A DNA stretch of 64,000 bases from positions 8,695,453 through 8,759,452 of the forward strand of contig OZ034978.1 in NCBI GenBank assembly GCA_964030785.1, in the 5' to 3' direction. Below are positions 43,701 to 55,878 of this stretch, in pieces (position 1 is the stretch's first letter; each line of letters opens with the position of its first letter). Under the pieces are notes generated by a model, which worked only from the letters and a program-made list of their open reading frames with translations, did no database searches and had not been told where the DNA came from. A program made the translations under genes and the position numbers. This stretch comes from Siderastrea siderea. Taxonomy: Eukaryota > Cnidaria > Anthozoa > Scleractinia > Rhizangiidae.

Positions 43701-45355
43701 AGACAAGTCTACAAATCCACGCATGGCACTATATTCTTGTTCAATGGCTTCAGTTGTAGGGATGTCATATGCCACCCATATAACATCGTTGAACCATTCC
43801 CATCTTACTCCTTGTCCTGCAGCAGAACCACTGGGGTAGACGGTTCTTTGGATCTTCCGTAGTGTCCCTTAAAAAGGTAACACAAGCCTTTAGAATAACA
43901 AGCATACCAGATACTCTTAATGCCTGTAATTTTTGATACAATTTTATTTTCTTTCTTTTCAGGCACAGACCACCCCACATACATGTATAATCTTGGACTA
44001 GAAGATGTACACTATTCTACGGTAAGTGTTTTTTACTCCTAAAATATATCACAAAAAGTTAACTCACACTTTTTCCAGCTAGTTATGCATAATATTCAAG
44101 AACTCTTAACCCCACAAAAATAGAAGGCATTAGGGTACTATAAAATCACATGACTGTTTAGATTGAAAGTATGGGAAAGAATTCTGAGACAAATTAAATA
44201 AATGAACTTTCCAGTTTTCAAGATTGAACTTTGGGCAAGTTGGAACCACAATGTACTAGCCTAAAGGCCTCTTTTTCAGGGGGTACTCTGTGAATCTATG
44301 GGTGGGGGTGTGCCACTGGAACCCTATCTCAGACTAAGCTGCTTGAAAACCATTCCATTCATAGTAGCACATACCCATACAGCTTATACAAGGGAGTACT
44401 GCATGGGTATTTTTCATTGTTTTGTTTTATGTGCCAGTTAAAAAACAAGTGGTTGGACAGCACTTTCTTTCCTGGTTAACATTCTGATTTGAGGTCAACA
44501 AAAGTATGATCATTAACTTAAGGGAGGTATCAAATGAGGACATTGCAGAGGTAACTGCAAGTTAAAAACGTATAATCACAGGTTCAGTGTTACTGGTGTT
44601 GAGTCACTTTGAGACCAACTGAACAAACTTGCGATTAACAACATTTCTTTTAACTGCAGGGAAAAAACAAAAGTGTGGGTGAAGTAGACTGAGTTTTAAG
44701 CTATTTTGAAAGGACATTTGGGATCAAAAGTTTGGTCTGTCTAGGACCAAATAACAACGGCAATAAAGAAGTAACCAGGATAGGTGTAAATGGTAACCCT
44801 AAAAGCCCCAACAGTGACCAGGATCTAATTTCTCCTAACAATATCACCACTTGATGAAAAAAAGGTTACAAAATGTCTGGATGCATGTTAAAGCAAATTC
44901 TCCAAAATAAGTTTGGAGAACAGGGAGGAGAAGATCCATGTTGGTTAATTCAGTCTATCCACATCACAGACAACCCAACATCACAGACACCTAACTATTG
45001 TTGCTACACAAGTTTCCACTTCCGCCTTCATGTCTGTCTTCGCGCTTCGTCATTTGGTTGAAATTACATCAAGTTGGAGTCCCATAAAGCTAACATAAAG
45101 AAGAAGTGTGCATAGCTGTTTACCTGTTCCTAGTCTTAGTTGCTGCATATTCACCAAATCAACCTCGTAACAGCTCAAACCAAAAGAACAATTTCCCAAA
45201 TTGACTGTGGATGTTTTCTTGGAAGAGCCTTGTTTGAACTCTAAGAAGACCTTTTCTAGAAACTGACAAGCGCCCACTTCGTACGGAATCCAGAGATTTG
45301 GTCTTTCTTCATATTCCCAAACGACTACACCGCTTGTTTGGGAAGCGGAAGCCAT
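37789..45355 (-). CDS. DTX: Deltex E3 ubiquitin ligase (WWE-WWE-RING-DTC)
   Basis: Seven exons, all with GT/AG borders and matching phases: 45355-45124, 43867-43400, 42466-42405, 41356-41195, 39547-39383, 39034-38945 and 38022-37789, giving 470 aa. WWE1 lies at about 8-85 ([17 protein letters not shown]) and WWE2 at about 95-165 ([15 protein letters not shown]); these bind poly-ADP-ribose/partner proteins in Deltex family members. A basic Ser/Ala-rich linker follows. The RING has CPIC at 256-259, CKHSFHASC, and CPTC at 314-317, with a long acidic insert (ESETTGEAQ), and it is split between exons 4 and 5. The C-terminal DTC domain ([54 protein letters not shown]) is diagnostic. Deltex ligases act on Notch trafficking and can ubiquitinate ADP-ribose. 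The HGNQP word after CPTC recalls DTX3/3L, while the WWE pair is DTX1/2/4-like. AATAAA overlaps the stop codon. Confidence 0.95.
38238..38456. mobile_element. AACCCTTTAAGCC-type MITE, copy 1
   Basis: Begins gttaaacctgtcact and ends ggggcttaacgggtta. The interior words gtgatcatttccctt and cacatgacctgtatg match copies at 56312, 58292 and 61683. It lies in the last Deltex intron. Termini of the form TTAACCC...GGGTTAA suggest a small TIR element. Confidence 0.55.
39832..40115 (+). mobile_element. tRNA-derived SINE, copy 2
   Basis: Same family and orientation as the copy at 16741. The head is gtgcagtggttagcgcac and ggtcagtggttcgaggccc (better B-box than copy 1); the body words are gtataaatgggtaccgg, catactgttgggga and cttggctcatgtgcgac. 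It lies in intron 4 of the Deltex gene, antisense to it. Confidence 0.85.
40123..41187. mobile_element. pogo-like MITE of the TATAACGAA type
   Basis: The right end reads, inverted, CAGTGGTACCCCGATATAA and the left end CAAGTAGAACCCTGG. Both are followed by repeated AATTTAACGAA, CGATATAACGAA and AATATAACGAAC words typical of pogo/Tigger-derived MITEs. The copy is split by another element at 40547-41117. Confidence 0.65.
40547..41117. mobile_element. Nested TIR element, TACCGTGTAGCACTAAATTTTTG
   Basis: The left end TACCGTGTAGCACTAAATTT is mirrored by aaatttagtgccacacggta at the right, with TA outside each end (40545-40546 and 41118-41119). Internal words such as tttttgcg and gcaaaattaa repeat at both ends. 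It is about 570 bp, non-coding, and inserted into the pogo-like MITE. Confidence 0.8.
42075..42367. mobile_element. Snap-back MITE, TAGCCTGAG...CTCAGGCTA
   Basis: The arms are nearly perfect inverted copies of about 125 bp. Shared words include taaacagccgacgt, gaggtcgccacttgag, gcagaaattccatactg, atgacgcgtcactaccc and agtgcttctgattgg, with a short centre at about 42215. It would form a hairpin of almost 300 bp. It lies 38 bp from the donor of Deltex exon 3, in intron 3. Confidence 0.85.
44277..44400. mobile_element. GGGGGTACTC-type MITE fragment
   Basis: The segment gggggtactctgtgaat ... acaagggagtact is the inverse of the element at 49938-50290. The shared words are agcttatacaag/ataagct, catacccatac, ggtttccaagcagctta inverse, and gtgccactgg. 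It is shortened in the middle. It lies in Deltex intron 1. Confidence 0.55.
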
Positions 45356-45715
45356 CGCACATGTACAGAAACTTTACAGCAAAACCGAAAGTATTTTTAC
45401 AGAAAAACCAAAACAAATTTCTTCTTTTCCCGCCTGCGCTTAGGCACCACGCCTCACAATTACACCAATAGATGTTTGCTTGTGATTGGCTACACTGGAC
45501 AGCTTTTATCCAATAAGAATCTTTCTTTTGTGGGCAAATGATGACGTAAATGTTCATTGTGACGAAACCGGTTTACCGAGGAAATATTTGGATTTTGCTG
45601 CTCGTGGCAACGGGAAAGCAGCCATATTGAAAATATAGTAAAGTGAGTTAGGGGTTGGGTTTTGCGTGTTGATATCTCCGTTTCAATCGCCACTGATCGC
45701 AGAGTGGAGTTCAGA
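45356..45715. promoter_or_regulatory. Shared Deltex/CCDC92 bidirectional promoter region
   Basis: The start codons of Deltex (-) and CCDC92 (+) are 360 bp apart, head to head. Between them lie two CCAAT boxes in opposite orientation (ATTGG at 45485-45489 and CCAAT at 45510-45514). There is also a GC-rich patch (ttcccgcctgcgcttaggc, about 45427-45445) and a GCCATATTG word near 45621 that resembles a YY1 site. No TATA box is evident. Close head-to-head spacing with opposed CCAAT boxes fits a bidirectional promoter. Confidence 0.6.
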
Positions 45716-48703
45716 ATGGCTGGAACTCTAGCTCAAGCTCGTGTACAGCTTCAAAATGCTGAGAGTTCGATACTGTTTATGCAACAAGAACACGCGAAAA
45801 CACTCCAAGGACTCTACGCCGAGATCAATAAACTCCAGAAGAAATGCGGAGGTATGAATTGTTTTTCACGCAAAAATTCTGCCCGATTTCGTGGGAGTAA
45901 CATTTCGATTTTATTTTATAGAACTGACTTTTAAATTGGCAATGAATGCTACGAGTTCTGGTGAGGATGAAGGTAGGTTTTCGACAGTATTTAGCGACAT
46001 TCGATTTCTTTGCGCGGGTATCAGTACGAACAGATGTTTCTCCTTCCTTCCTGTTATAAATTATTCTGCCTGTAAAATCCATGTTTGAAAGCTATAAATC
46101 ATTTAGTATCCGCCAGAGAGTACCTTGGATTGGTTTAATGTAATTTTGAGGTACTTACAGCAGTATGTCGACAGTTCGTCTTGTAATAATTATTTGGAAA
46201 GCCCACTTAGAGGTGTGATCCTTATGAAACTGAAAATTACTGAGTCATTTAATTTAATACCTAGTAATATTTGTTTTTTGGTGAAACTCTTTGCTCCTTC
46301 GTTTGTTTGCTTTGAAACTTTATACTGATTTGTTTTTTCTATGGCATCATTTTATACAAGCTTGTGAATACGACAAAAAGAAGCTTTTAATAATTGTGTT
46401 TTCACTTAACCCCAGCTTGGTGATAAAATGTAAAATTGTCAAAAAATATACAATTTGTTGCCTTAAAAACACTTAAGTTCCATTTATTGTTTTTGGAAGA
46501 TGATGTCTGTATATACAGCAGATCCCTTTCCTAGGACCATCTCAATGTAATGACCACTTTTCCTGTATCCTGGGTACCACCGATAATTTTATTTCTACGA
46601 GAAGGAGAGAGCTCTGAAGCAGTGCAGCAACTAGCCTCCAACACAGACATTTTTTGTACCGGTACTCGTCACACATCCCTCCCCCATGAACCTCTGCTGA
46701 ACAGAGCTGTCACATGCATTGTGACATGCTGTGTGGTTAACCCTAATGACCAGTCATCATTGTCTTGTAATTTAAACTGAATCCTGCTGTGAGCGTTGGT
46801 CAAGTACAAGTTTTGAACAAAGATAATGCTCTCTTGAAAGGATATCTTTTCGACTTTGCATGGAGTGATTTCAGTACTTTTTAAAGCCTTTAATTTCCTT
46901 GGTTCAACAGAGTGAACTCTGGAGATGGAAATGAACTGCACGAGAAAGCAATAGAGTGACATGACATACTAGATTTCAATTTGGTAACAACAAAGTCAAA
47001 TTTCATTTTACCAAAATCCGTAAACAGTCTGTAATTGGTGAACATATTTTCGGCTCTGTCAAGCAGACGTCTGTGGGTGGGGGGGTTTGTGTGACTGGCA
47101 CTAAGGACGTCTGCTTTGGAGGTTACACAGCAACCAGGCACAAAGTGCTTGGAAAAATTTACCCCTGGTCAGGTACCTCATTTGCATACAACTTTTGTAT
47201 CAGATGTCTTGTCTTACTGGTTTTAACCTTGAGAGAACTGGCCTGCATCTAGGTTTTCCATGGCCTGGTTTGTTGTCATTGCTGTTTGCATGGGACATAA
47301 CTGTTTATAATGCAAACAGTACATCTTCAACTGAAAGAAGTAATTTCTAGATTATTTCAACTCAGAAAAATAAATTTCACAGACCATTACATGAGGTCAG
47401 TGGCTGCTATTACATTTTGGTACTTTAAAGCTAAGCAATTGCCATGCTGAGAGGCACAAATGGTGTTGAAAAGGCTCTGAAGAAGTTGTCCACTGCTTTG
47501 GATAACTCAATTCTAATTGGAAAATAATGACAATGGAACTGATTTTAATTTCTTCTTCTTTATACAACAAGCCTTTGGGGCCAGATTACTTTTCTTGGGA
47601 CTTCTGGATTATTTCTGGATCAATATATAAAAGGTTGTAAAGAGATCTAATTTGCTTCTTATTATTCTCTTTTTTTTTTTACAGCTCAAACAAGACAGAG
47701 TTTAGATGAGTCACAGAAAATACTAAGTGAACTGAAAACTGAGAACATTGAACTTAAGCAAGTCATTGAAGTAAAGAATAAACGGATTGTGGTGCTTGAG
47801 GGTCAACTTAAAACATTGAACCAGAAGTACGCCAAAGATTTATCAGATAAAGAATCTAATTTAGTTGCTGTAGGAAGAGAACTAGAAAAGAAATCAGACA
47901 CTATTGCATATCTGACTTCACAACTTCACAATATTAAACTACAGAAGTCTGGAAGACATCATCAAAACAGGCCTTCAAGTGTTAAGAAAACCAAAGAAGT
48001 GTCACAAGAATCAAGAGGAACAACAGTTGTAAGTACAGCTGCTGGTGAAGATGTTTCATCTCGGGCAGAGGCTTCTCCAGTGATATCTTCGAGAACACCT
48101 GTACCACCATCAGAAGGAACACCTTCTAATATCCAGCGACGTTATCGACGATCAGTCACATCTCCATCTCCCCAGGAAGTAAATTCTTTAACTAGCAGGA
48201 TGAAGATTTCAAGAGCTGTGGGAATACAAGCTTCTCCGAATGAGATTCAACTAAATGTAGCACCTGTGAAATCCAGTAAAGGCATGCCATTACGTCCAAA
48301 GCGAGCTTCATCTCCTTCAAGACCAGGGCTGGGAATTTCCAAAGGTTTGCAGCGATCTGCAGGAAGGGATCGGCCCTTACCTGATGATTATGTTGAGTTT
48401 CTGAAAACTGGCAGTCGAGCAGACCCGCAGGTTGTTGTGCGAGCTGCTCCCGAACCCTTGCCTCCCATTGCTGCAAACGAAAGACTTGCAACAACACCAA
48501 AAACTCCATACACTGGAAGGGTGCAAATGGCTCACTCGCATTCATCACAGGGAGTACCAGCTGCTATTTATACTGTTGCCGCTGAAGGAGATGGCCCTGC
48601 ATCGGTAGAAGATGTTGGGAAAATTATTGTGTCACCATTAAGTTCACCTGAGAAGGGATGGCGGCACAAACAGCAATCACAGCAACAGAATGGACCAGAC
48701 TGA
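45716..48703 (+). CDS. CCDC92: Coiled-coil domain-containing protein 92 homologue
   Basis: Three exons, 45716-45851, 45922-45972 and 47685-48703 (phase 1 at both introns), give 401 aa. The N-terminus (LQNAESSILFMQQEHAK, GLYAEINKLQKKCGELTFK) matches the conserved start of CCDC92. A second coiled coil ends with DTIAYLTSQLH at about 134-144, the most conserved word of the family. Residues 150-401 are Ser/Pro-rich and probably disordered, with repeated SP/TP sites and a conserved-looking LPDDYVEFLKTG. Human CCDC92 is a centriole/ciliary-base protein of about 330 aa, so this one is longer through its linker. I chose the ATG at 45716 over an upstream in-frame non-ATG extension because it gives the family-like N-terminus. 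Poly(A) signals AATAAA occur at 49073, 49337 and 49425. Confidence 0.9.
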
Positions 48704-49937
48704 AACACGCATACAATGCTTTTATGGGAACATTCAGCAAAGCGTGCTTAAAAGATGTAATTTCAATATTAAGAAATTAGCGTGTACATTCTTTACTTGT
48801 AAATAGTGTGTATATTTTTAGTTCTCACAGCTTTCTCTTACAATATTTTGTTTTCTATTTTAAGGAAATAGTTTTAAAGATCAGTTCAGAGGTGATGTTG
48901 TACAGTAATATAACGGTAGATCAAAGTTGACAAATGCTTCTGGTAGTAGAAGCAGTCTAAAGATGATTTTATCAAAGTTTTGTAATTATCATTTTCTTTC
49001 AAGTGGTAATTTTGTTGTGGTCGTTTCTAAATTTTTTTTTTTTAGTTTATTTGTGCTTGTGTTTTTAAAGATAATAAAGCACCTAGGTCCATTTCAGGTT
49101 TAAGAGAAAGTATTGTTGAATTTCAAATTCAAGGTTGAAACCTATGTTATTAGTGTGTATGTGTATGGGAATGATGCAGGCTAAGTTATTGCAAAAATAA
49201 TATTATTAAACATGTAGATAAAAACTGCACATACTGCTATTATGTAGTGTAAAACTTTTACTGTGGTAGACACAAGTGTAAGTGGTGATAAAAATGTGAA
49301 GAACCCAGACATTTTGTAACCTGGAAGTTACCAAAAAATAAAATTTAATGAATGTCTTGAAGATTTCTTTTGCTGATTTGTTACATCGTATTCATTTCCT
49401 TAACCTTTTCTTTCTTAGAGTTTAAATAAAAGTGTAAATTTTCTCAGAGTCTGCCGTGAGAGGCTTTAAATTTTTTTTATTTCCAAAAAAAAGAACTTGA
49501 AAAATAACAAATGGATGTAGAAATTTTGCTGTGATAAGATGCAAGAAAGTATTTTCAAACAAAATTTATTTCAATGGCTATTTCCCATCCTTAACCATCA
49601 ATTCATTTAGGTGATGTAACTGGACCCTAGCAAGTTGTTCAATCTCGGGGTTGGCCACAACTTTTGGTATTACGTATTTAGAAAGTTTTTATGTTGGGCA
49701 TACAATACTCTTAACCGGACATGATATGGGAATTTGGTATAATCATTTGCTTTTCAGGAAAGAAATCTTAAATTTCTGCAATACAGTATGTGTTCTTCAC
49801 TGTTTTTCGGGGGACCAGTTTGGGCATATCAGGTAATTTATTTTAAGTAAATTGCTATACCGCTACCTCTCCCATGACCGACCTTACACTCTATTTTGTT
49901 AAAAAAAGGGTCGCAGGCTCGGTGAGGTGCCTCTGGG
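48704..49937 (+). other. CCDC92 3' UTR and intergenic
   Basis: A/T-rich, non-coding, with candidate AATAAA signals at 49073-49078, 49337-49342 and 49425-49430. Nothing else is recognised. Confidence 0.5.
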
Positions 49938-50290
49938 CAGGGGGGGTTACTCCCATATATAAGCTTTATGGCTATGTGCCGCTGTGAAGGGTATGGCTTT
50001 CAAGCAGATTAGTCTAGGATATGGCCGGACATAAAGAGATTTGGTCTAGAACAGGGTATCATTTATTGGGAAATTTATCAGTTGTCAGGAGCCCAATAAT
50101 GGGCTCCTGCGGTTGTATGAAGAATTCAGTCTAAAATAGGGTATGACACTCAGCAAGTCTGGGATAGGGTGGGAATTTTTAGAATAGGGTTGCACAATGT
50201 AGCTGAGCATAGTCTTGTTTAGGGTAAGGGTATCAGAGTACCAGTGGCACATCTCCAACCAACAAATTTACAGAGTACCCCCTAGGGGGT
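49938..50290. mobile_element. MITE, GGGGGGTTACTCCC...GAGTACCCCC
   Basis: The left end ggggggttactccc and the right end cagagtaccccctaggggg form short inverted termini. The interior holds several GATAGGGT/TAGGGTATG-like words (aacagggtatcattt, aaatagggtatgacac, gggatagggtggg). A fragment of the same family is at 44277. No coding sequence is present. Confidence 0.6.
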
Positions 50291-50569
50291 TGGCCATGTT
50301 TTCATTTGCTCAACCTGTTCGACATCACACTTGATTGAATTCAAACCCGTACAAGTTTTGTACTATTATGTATACATGGCACTGCAAAAAATTCCAAAAT
50401 TAATATGAGGAAACCATACTTAATGCCAGAATAAACATTAAAACATAATTTTTGACTGAACAACCCTTAAATGGAGTCAGCTGTTTAACACAGTTAAATT
50501 TCCTCGGGAGTTTTTCAAGTTAATATGAAAACAAATTTCTATTAGCCTGCTAGCAGTCCCTTTTCTTGA

Positions 50570-50582
50570 TAAACAAGGGGGT

Positions 50583-50618
<36 letters not shown>

Positions 50619-50740
50619 GACGTGAAACACAAAATTTCGGATTTATCAACTGAGTTGATAAGGTAGATTGGCCACCGTAAAGAGATTGAAAGCTAACTTT
50701 TTGAGCGTTAGCCCTTCGTCAGAGCGAATGGTCGATTGAT
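50570..50740 (-). repeat. Dispersed repeat 3'-end fragment (AAGGGCTAACGCTC type)
   Basis: Read on the minus strand it runs ctctgacgaagggctaacg, ttacggtggccaatctacc, caactcagttgataa, gacgcagcaccacagtttc and tttagaaactaac. The same end (gtagtgctgcatcagcagg, aagtccttcatcatctg) occurs at 60096-60190. It is a widespread interspersed family in cnidarians and is possibly the tail of a Penelope-like or RTE element. Confidence 0.55.
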
Positions 50741-51241
50741 AGTTGAAAGGGTGTGCAAAAGCCAAGAGCGCGCAGTGAGACTGGAAGGGACTTCTAGCTG
50801 TCTAAATTTCTATTAAAATTTAAATTTTCTCGACTTTAGGAATTATGTTAGAACGACTTAACTCATAACACGTGAATGTTCAGTTTTTTTTTTTCCAAAC
50901 TGCTATCTGGGCTGTTCAGGTTACCAAATGAGGAAATAAATAATTTATAGCATAATCAGTTTAAAACGTTGAATAGAATCAAGACTATTTAGTGTGTAAT
51001 TTTCTAGTATCTACTTAACGAATTTTGTGAAATATAATATGCTTTTCGCCGATCTGTTACCTTCGGGATGTGAAAAGAAAGAACAAATAGTTGGAGTGGG
51101 AAAGGGACAAAAGGGTTGCTTTTGGAGGTTGGGTAGCCTGTGATCCTCCTGAGGAAAGGAACGCGGTGAGGCTGAGGAGGACTGGTACAGGATTATTTCC
51201 CACAATCCTTTATTGCTGCACATGCTCTGCAAGGAAACAAA

Positions 51242-54200
51242 ATGGCGCTCTTCTGTTCGAGTAAGTCTATCTGTATTACATTGTTTTAAACCTCCTTTTG
51301 GCAGGGATCGATCGCTAAATCTCTTCTTTTTCTGAGTTCGGAAATGGCTTATTTTATGATTCATAATTTTTTTATTTCAATTTGCATCGCTGGTGCTAGT
51401 TTGAAAGATCATAGAGTGTTCGTTTATACTGGCGAAATGTCAATGTATTTTGCCGAAGTTGTATGTAACTTAGGGTTTTCAAGGGCAACATTACTATAAT
51501 TAAGAATTGTTTGATAATATCCCTCGAGGTCCATTGTAGTAGTTACACCGAATTACCGTTACACCACAACACTCGATCGGTCGAGTTTTAATGTTTCTTG
51601 GAATGATTCAAAGCTATCTTTTCTAGTTGACTGTAACTTTGGTTTAATTTGCACACTATGAAAATCGTTAGGAATTGCACTTGCTTGTTTGGTCATGATA
51701 GTGAAGATCTGCGTGTTCTTTTTTAACTTAAAATCATGCAGGATTTCTACATTCTTGCATGTAGTATGCATGCCAGCATTTTTAAGGCTGTTAAAGATCT
51801 GGTATTATTTTGAATGTTGTGTTTCATATTTAGAGTGGTTTTCAATTGAGTGTCAAAAGTTCTTTGTCATTGCTTTGGTTTTGCTTTACCATACTCTCTG
51901 ATTGGTTGAAAGCAGTCACACCATCTTCCCAACCAGTGAGAAGTAAAACTAAAACCATTCTGACTTGCTCACATGCTCTTTCCTGCAGTTGACATTAGCT
52001 AGATGTATTTGCTTTGACTTCTGACTGGTTTATTGTGATGTTTGCATCTGTTGTAATTGATCAGCATAATTACTTTGGTTTGGTTTTATGGCACTCCGCC
52101 CCATACCCCGAGGTTGTTTGCTTGGTAGAGATTCAACTGCAGTTTATCAGGGGTATAGAATGGTCCCCAAAACTAGCTTGCATCTTGGCATTTTTCAGCC
52201 AAGTCTCCAAATCTTAGCTTTTTCTAGCACAAGTCTCAGAAAATTCAAAAGAATTGAAAGCTTTTCGTAATCTCAAATTTTGGAAAACTGCTGTCTTGAA
52301 GTCTAGGAGATGATAGCATTGGTTATTAGCTCAGGCGAATGTTCACTGAAAGTAATTTAAATGCTTCAAGTTTCCTTAACAACCTACGACGCCTAAACTT
52401 AGCTGATCTTGGACTGGGATTATTCGTATTAAGCTTGGAAATTCTTCTAAATATAAAGTCTTGGCATCAAATATTAAAACAATGGTCTTGTCATCTTGCT
52501 AAGTCATATTGACCATTCTATGCCCTTTATGTCACATTTCAGGGTAAAAATGTGCAACACTGGATTAATGCAATTTTTTTTACATATAGTCAGCAATGAA
52601 GTCCCAGAGCACCCTTGTGTCTCGCCATCTTCTAACTGTGTGTTTGAGAGACGGCTGATTGAAAAGTACATCGCTGAAAATGGCACTGATCCAATCAGTG
52701 GTGAACCCATCTCAGAAGAACAGCTGATCGATATCAAGGGTAAGATTATTTTGATGGAGTGCATTACTCTTGTGAATGTTTGCTCATAATTATAGCATGA
52801 CTGTACTCTGAGTGATTGCTTCCATTTCACATGAGGTTAGGAAATCATGCATAAATTATGATATCATGTTATACTTTATACATTTGTAAGCTTTCTTTAT
52901 AAGCATAAAATTAATAATCTCATCAGTTTGCCCATACATAGCCTGACGTAAACAGTCAGGGGAGTTTGGAAAAATCAGAAAGCACCTCTTCAAGCCCTTG
53001 CCTGTAGAAGTTGCTCGTACTAACATAAACTTCAGTATTCTTTGAAAGCATTTCTTTAATTGCATCTGGTAGCTATGTCAGCAATGTGACATTTTCTCTA
53101 TCACCAACTTGAAATCTGCTAATGCTCTTTGTCCAAGCCATTTAATTTTGTTTTCTGAATGGGCCCTTGGCACTTCTTTGACACACGGTATGAAATTTGT
53201 TATCCTTACAAAAATAACAGAATTAACATTGTTTCCCCTTGTTTTTAATGTCTCAATTCATCACTTGCAATTCAGCATGGTAGATTTGGTACCATGTGAC
53301 CAAGTCATGCAAAGGGTGTCTTGTTTGGTTTAGCACTTTCCTTCTCAGATGATCAGATTCTAGGCTAAGTCCTTACTTCAGATGCTTCACGTCCATAAAG
53401 GTTTGAACAATTTACTTTACTTTATTCCAGTGAATCCACTTGTAAAACCAAGACCCCCTTCTGCTACCAGTATTCCAGCAATCTTGAAAGCTCTCCAGGA
53501 TGAATGGGTAAGGAGGAAGTCTATAGGACTGGTACTTTTTAACAGCTTTCATGCAGGGTTCGTGCTACTCCTTGAAGTCCTTGAAAAGCCCTGGAATTTA
53601 ATTTCAGATTTCAAGGGTGCTTGAAAAGCCCTTGAAAAGAAGAATTTTTGCAGAAAGTGCTTGAAAATAATGAAAACTCCTTGAATTTTTGTTTGGATGG
53701 GAAATAATATAAGATTGTATCAAAGTAATTCAGGGGTTGAGTGCAGAGTTCCAAATCGGGGACAGATTTTGTGAAACCTCCGCTGTTGCGTACTGGGTGA
53801 AATTCTGTGTTGCTTTGTGAGCTTTTTTAAAGTTGCTATTGACCAATGAAAACATTTCAAAACATAGTGCAAGACAAAGTAAATTTGCTTTGAATATTCC
53901 TTAAATACTCAGTTTTTGGTGCTTGAATACTCCTTGAATTTTATGTCCAAAAATCAGCATGGACTATGTTCAAATGAATGGTCATGCTTTAGAATTTCAA
54001 CCACAGATTCAAAAGTTAGAACCACCTCACACAGTATAATAAACAGGACCACAGCAAAGCACTGCTCAGTAGCTTTCATTTGAATGGTCACACAAGGGTT
54101 TTGTCTAGAAACTCAAAAGTTAGAAATCACACAGTTCAGTACAATGAGCAACTCCAAAGCTAATTGTTTCTCAATAGCTTTTATCTGAATACAGTCAAAG

Positions 54201-55772
54201 CTCTCCTTGCAACCACTCTCCTAAGCAACCAGCTTTTGTTATGACCAGCATTGCAAAACACCATTTAAATTTTTACTTAAACTCTAAGTTGAAAGCTGCC
54301 ATAAGCAACAAATCCCGTAAGCAACCACAAACACTTTTTGCATATTAACCAACTGGTCTTCCTTTGTTAATAAGCTCTTGTAAGCGACCACTCAGTCAAC
54401 ACTTTTAATTAATAGAATCATTCACTTCTTGATCAACTGTCATAACAGAACAAGGTTATGTGTGGGAAGGTGTGGGTTAGTTCTTTACTTTTGAGTAATA
54501 TACTGCTGATTTATACTTCTCAGGATGCCACCATGCTGCATAGCTTCACTTTGCGTCAACAGCTTCAAACAGCCAGACAAGGTTAGTTTACATTAATGAA
54601 CAAGTTAAAATAAACTAACTGTGAAGGGCTCTCATTAAGGGCCAGTGGCTGGAAGAACTTGCAAAGGATCCTTTTCCAACTTTGAGATGAATTCATTGCA
54701 GCATATTTTACATGTAACAGGTTTAAATGTTCTGATGGATCACTTTTTTTTTGTTCAAAGCCATAGTCTTAAGGTTCCTGGGAGAGGCTGAGACATTTTC
54801 ACTGAATGGTTCCCTGGCTTGCAAGTAATTTGCTAAAATAAAATGAAGAAGCTGAAGAAGAAGCTGAAGCAGACATTGCTTTTTGGAGAAATACTTCTTG
54901 GAGAATGCTGCAAATAGCAAGCATAAAGAATATTTTGTGCCTGATACTAGTTCTCTTTTAGGGGACAATACTTCATGGAAAACACTGCAAATGGCATATT
55001 TTGCCTGGGCCAGGGTACCTCCTTTTTGAGGAAATGGCATGGCCTAGTTTTAGGACACTGGACTTGCAATCCAGAGGTCCTGCCTTTAAGTTCCGCTCTC
55101 TAACCACTACATGGATTTGCAACACAATAGCTCCATGTTGCAATCCTTGGCCTGGCTTTGTACACAGCCAACTGCTCAGCCTCCCACCAGATGGGATTTT
55201 GAAATGTTTATTTTCAGTTTATAATTTTGCTTCCTTCTAGTGATGGGATCCCCAGCTAGAACTAAATACATTGACACCTAAATGAAGTGATTTTAAAATT
55301 TTTGTTTAACATTTATTTTTTTCAGAGTTGTCTCATGCACTCTACCAACATGATGCTGCTTGTCGTGTTATTGCTCGTTTGACAAAGGAAGTTACTGCTG
55401 CTCGTGAAGGTATTCCAGTGCTACTCAATGTGATTACAGTACCTGTTCGATGTGTGTGATTGTATTGTGTTGGAACAAACTCTGATTTATTTGTGTTTTT
55501 TGTCATCAGCTCTGGCTACTCTTAAACCACAAGCTGGTATGGCTGTTGCTGTTCCTCCAGCTGCTTCAGTACAGGTGAGCGAATGCTAAAACCAAATTAG
55601 GACCAGTTTTAGTAGTCTTATTTCACAGACACAGTCACAGCAACAATAAGATTGGGGTGATCAAAACCTAATTTTGTTAAATTATTTATCCGAAATCGTG
55701 CATGGTGGAGGAGGTGCTATACCAGTCATATGTTAAAGCCTTAAAGATGTCACGACGACGATGATGACGATG

Positions 55773-55804
<32 letters not shown>

Positions 55805-55845
55805 GGTCATAATGATGATGATGATGGTGATGATGATGGTGATGG

Positions 55846-55878
<33 letters not shown>

